Shown here: positions 6,640 to 8,576 of the stretch, one piece after another
How the letters are laid out: every line of letters begins with the position of its first letter
How positions within the stretch are numbered: the stretch's first letter is position 1
Origin: Sphingobacteriia bacterium
Lineage (GTDB): Bacteria; Bacteroidota; Bacteroidia; Chitinophagales; Chitinophagaceae
DNA: 8,576 nt
Assembly: GCA_004293505.1 (NCBI GenBank)
Contig: RDYY01000059.1
Span: forward strand, 1 to 8,576
Direction: 5' to 3'
Translations under genes and position numbers: made by a program
Notes under the pieces: generated by a model
Databases searched by the model: none
Seen by the model: the letters and a program-made list of their open reading frames with translations, nothing else
What the model was told of the DNA's origin: nothing

Positions 6640-8046
6640 ATGAGCAAAAAAATCCTGCCCGCTTCCTTTCTGGTTCCCATCTGGTTACTGGTGCTGTGGA
6701 TGCTGGCAGGGGCTTGTGCCAACATCATTCCGCCGGGGGGTGGACCCAGGGACAGCTTGCCTCCTTTTTTGGTCACGGCTTTGCCTGCCGACAGTGCGGT
6801 TGGGGTGCGGCCCAAGACCATCGTCTTGAATTTTAATGAATACATTACCCTGGACAACATCAACCAAAACTTGTTGGTTTCACCTACCCTGAACCAATTT
6901 CCCTTGGTGGACCAAAAGCTAAGGACCATCACCCTGCGCTTAAAAGACAGCTTAGAACAAAACACCACTTATTCTTTTTTATTTGGGGATGCCATCAAAG
7001 ACGTGAATGAAGGCAATATTGCCCGGCAATTTTCCTATGTCTTTTCTACCGGACCCAAATTGGACAATTTTCAATACAGTGGAAAAGTGTTGCTGGCCGA
7101 AAGAGGAAATGTTGACTCCACTTTGGTTGTGATCCTGCACAACCAATTGGACGACAGTGCCATTTTTACCCTGCGCCCACGTTACCTCTCTAAATTGAAT
7201 GGGAAGGGTCAGTTTTTTTTCGACCATTTGGCCAAAGGCAGGTACAGGGCCTATGTATTGCCCAATGATTTCTCTAAAAAATACGACGACAGCACCAAAC
7301 TCTTCGCTCACCGCTCAGCTGTATTGGTGTTGGACAGTGGGCAAAATAATTTGAATGATACCCTTTGGGCCTATGAAGCAGTCAAACCCAAAGACAAAAA
7401 ACCGGCTGCCCCTGTTACCAAAAATCCAGAAGACAAAAGACTACGGTTAAGTTATAACCTGGACAATGGCAAACAAGATTTGTTGGGATCCTTGGTGATC
7501 CAATCCAATAAAAAATTACGCCTCTTGGACAGCAACGCCATTCGATTAACCGATACCAGTTTTAATCCTTTGAAAGGGTACCGCCTGCTACCAGATACCA
7601 CCAATGGTACCCTGGTCTTGTCTTATCCTTGGACAGCACAAACTGCTTACCGTTTGGTGATTGATCCAACAGCGGTAGAAGACCTTGGGGCCAATCGTTT
7701 GGTGCGCCCAGACACCCTTAAACTGGTCACCAAAAAAGAAGCCGATTATGGGACGGTGTTGATCCGGTTCAGCAACTTGAATTTTACGGAAAAACCTGTT
7801 TTGCAACTCTGGGACAGCAATGGGAATTTGTATGGTGCTTATCCCCTCAGGACACCTGTGTTTACCCAAAAATTATTCCCGCCGGGGAATTTCACCTTGC
7901 GCATTTTGTACGACACCAATGGCAATGGACAATGGGATCCCGGGCAATTCAAACCCCAGAAAAAACAACCTGAAAAGGTCTTTCAAGTCAACAGGACCTT
8001 GTCGATCAGGGCCAATTGGGACAACGAAGTGAACATAGCCCTTTAG
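6640..8046 (+). CDS. Big_5 (SbsA-type Ig-like) domain lipoprotein
   Basis: A 468-residue envelope protein of a family widespread in Bacteroidota and usually annotated 'Ig-like domain-containing protein'. Residues 1-25 form a lipoprotein signal: basic SKK, a hydrophobic core (ILPASFLVPIWLLVLWML) and a lipobox-like LAGAC with C26 as the likely lipidated residue. The mature start CANIIPPGGGPRDSLPP is characteristic. Residues of about 43-140 are a Big_5 domain: 'PADSAVGVRPKTIVLNFNEY', then the closing 'FSYVFSTG'. The rest is beta-rich, with a probable carboxypeptidase-regulatory or transthyretin-like strand set after 145 and a second Ig-like region around 290-370. Near the C-terminus, DTNGNGQWDPG (425-435) is a DxNxNGxxD loop that could bind calcium. 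The lipobox has Ala at -3 where Leu is usual. No enzyme motif is visible, so a structural or adhesive surface role is inferred. Its TAG stop overlaps the stop of the facing dehydrogenase gene. Confidence 0.9.
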   Translation: MSKKILPASFLVPIWLLVLWMLAGACANIIPPGGGPRDSLPPFLVTALPADSAVGVRPKTIVLNFNEYITLDNINQNLLVSPTLNQFPLVDQKLRTITLRLKDSLEQNTTYSFLFGDAIKDVNEGNIARQFSYVFSTGPKLDNFQYSGKVLLAERGNVDSTLVVILHNQLDDSAIFTLRPRYLSKLNGKGQFFFDHLAKGRYRAYVLPNDFSKKYDDSTKLFAHRSAVLVLDSGQNNLNDTLWAYEAVKPKDKKPAAPVTKNPEDKRLRLSYNLDNGKQDLLGSLVIQSNKKLRLLDSNAIRLTDTSFNPLKGYRLLPDTTNGTLVLSYPWTAQTAYRLVIDPTAVEDLGANRLVRPDTLKLVTKKEADYGTVLIRFSNLNFTEKPVLQLWDSNGNLYGAYPLRTPVFTQKLFPPGNFTLRILYDTNGNGQWDPGQFKPQKKQPEKVFQVNRTLSIRANWDNEVNIAL

Positions 8047-8576
8047 TAAGCATAAAATCCCTCACCGGATTTCCTACCCAGTTTTCCAGCCTTTACTTTT
8101 TCCGCTTGTAGGGCCGATGGTTTCAATCTTTCGGGCTCACCCAAGGCTTGCCATACTTGTTGACTCACGGCATAGTTGATGTCCAAGCCAATCAAGTCCA
8201 TGAGTTTAAAAGGGCCCATTTTAAACCCAGCCGCTTCCAAAACGGCATCAATTTGTTCGGGATAGGGCCGGGCCACCCGGTTAACAATGAACCCAGGTGA
8301 ATCCTTGCACCCAACCGGGGTCTTGCCCAAGGTCTTTATCCATGCTTCCAAGGATGCCCTTTCTTGGGGCAAAAGGGTTTCTCCACCAATGATTTCCACC
8401 AAGGGCATCAACGTAGCGGGATTAAAAAAATGCAACCCCACCAGCCGACTGCCCTTGGGCAAGGCTGATGACAGCGTGTTGATGGAGAGAGAAGATGTAT
8501 TGCTGGCCAACAAGATGCCTCCTGGATTTTGATCTAAAAGGGCTTGGAACAATTGCATTTTTGCTGCCGGATTTTC
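8043..8576 (-). CDS. 3-hydroxyacyl-CoA dehydrogenase, 5' partial
   Basis: The C-terminal 177 residues of an NAD-dependent 3-hydroxyacyl-CoA (or 3-hydroxybutyryl-CoA) dehydrogenase, which interconverts 3-hydroxyacyl-CoA and 3-oxoacyl-CoA in beta-oxidation or related acyl-CoA pathways. The frame is open to the right edge (E-N-P-A-A-K before the Met at 8558), so that Met is internal and the NAD-binding first half of the Rossmann domain is off the window. Counting from the edge, the catalytic set is intact: S28 in SNTSSL, H49 in GLHFFNP, E61 in LVEII and N99 in GFIVNR. Their spacings (21, 12 and 38) equal those of human HADH Ser137, His158, Glu170 and Asn208. The helical C-terminal dimerisation domain follows (GPFKLMDLIGLD to the typical ending GEGFYAY). 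TAA stop at 8043-8045. PaaH/Hbd-type naming cannot be settled without the N-terminus and context. Confidence 0.95.
   Translation of the reverse strand, partial: ENPAAKMQLFQALLDQNPGGILLASNTSSLSINTLSSALPKGSRLVGLHFFNPATLMPLVEIIGGETLLPQERASLEAWIKTLGKTPVGCKDSPGFIVNRVARPYPEQIDAVLEAAGFKMGPFKLMDLIGLDINYAVSQQVWQALGEPERLKPSALQAEKVKAGKLGRKSGEGFYAY

Noticed and set aside
6447..6968. Minus-strand ORF of 173 codons covering the small ORFs and the lipoprotein start
   Set aside because: The overlapped plus-strand lipoprotein signal and Big_5 domain are clear, and the antisense product resembles no protein family.

Overview
This 8.6 kb window looks like ordinary chromosome from a member of the Bacteroidota. 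The gene families point that way: a GHL10 (DUF187) glycoside hydrolase, a BBP2/OmpL-like porin, a lipoprotein with an N-terminal Big_5 domain after a 'CANIIPPGGGPRDS' start, and a UvrD-type helicase fused to a RecB-like nuclease. So do candidate TAnnTTTG promoter elements and the general lack of Shine-Dalgarno sequences. Base composition is moderate and even across the window. I see no transposase, integrase, tRNA, rRNA, CRISPR array or phage gene.

Layout. (1) Positions 1-2412, plus strand: the 3' part of an envelope GHL10 hydrolase, then a BBP2-type outer-membrane barrel. Between them lies a perfect 14-bp inverted repeat that overlaps the coding frame of the porin signal peptide. (2) Positions 2448-2945, minus strand: a SRPBCC ligand-binding-fold protein, convergent with the porin and divergent from the helicase. 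(3) Positions 3002-6136, plus strand: a 1044-residue single-chain helicase-nuclease with all SF1A helicase motifs, a PD-(D/E)XK nuclease and a four-cysteine Fe-S signature. (4) Positions 6137-6602: a weak terminator-like hairpin, then two short ORFs. One is a convincing 58-residue two-helix membrane protein; the other is a less certain 44-residue product. (5) Positions 6640-8046, plus strand: a Big_5 (Ig-like) lipoprotein. (6) Positions 8043-8576, minus strand: the C-terminal part of a 3-hydroxyacyl-CoA dehydrogenase whose stop codon overlaps the stop of the lipoprotein gene.

The genes do not form one obvious pathway. GHL10, porin and lipoprotein are envelope functions, the helicase-nuclease is DNA-end processing, and the dehydrogenase is fatty-acid or related acyl-CoA metabolism. 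I did not find a convincing new system. The most useful points are the unresolved start of the porin gene with its hairpin, the two small genes between helicase and lipoprotein, and two start codons that sit directly behind -7-like elements, which suggests leaderless transcripts.
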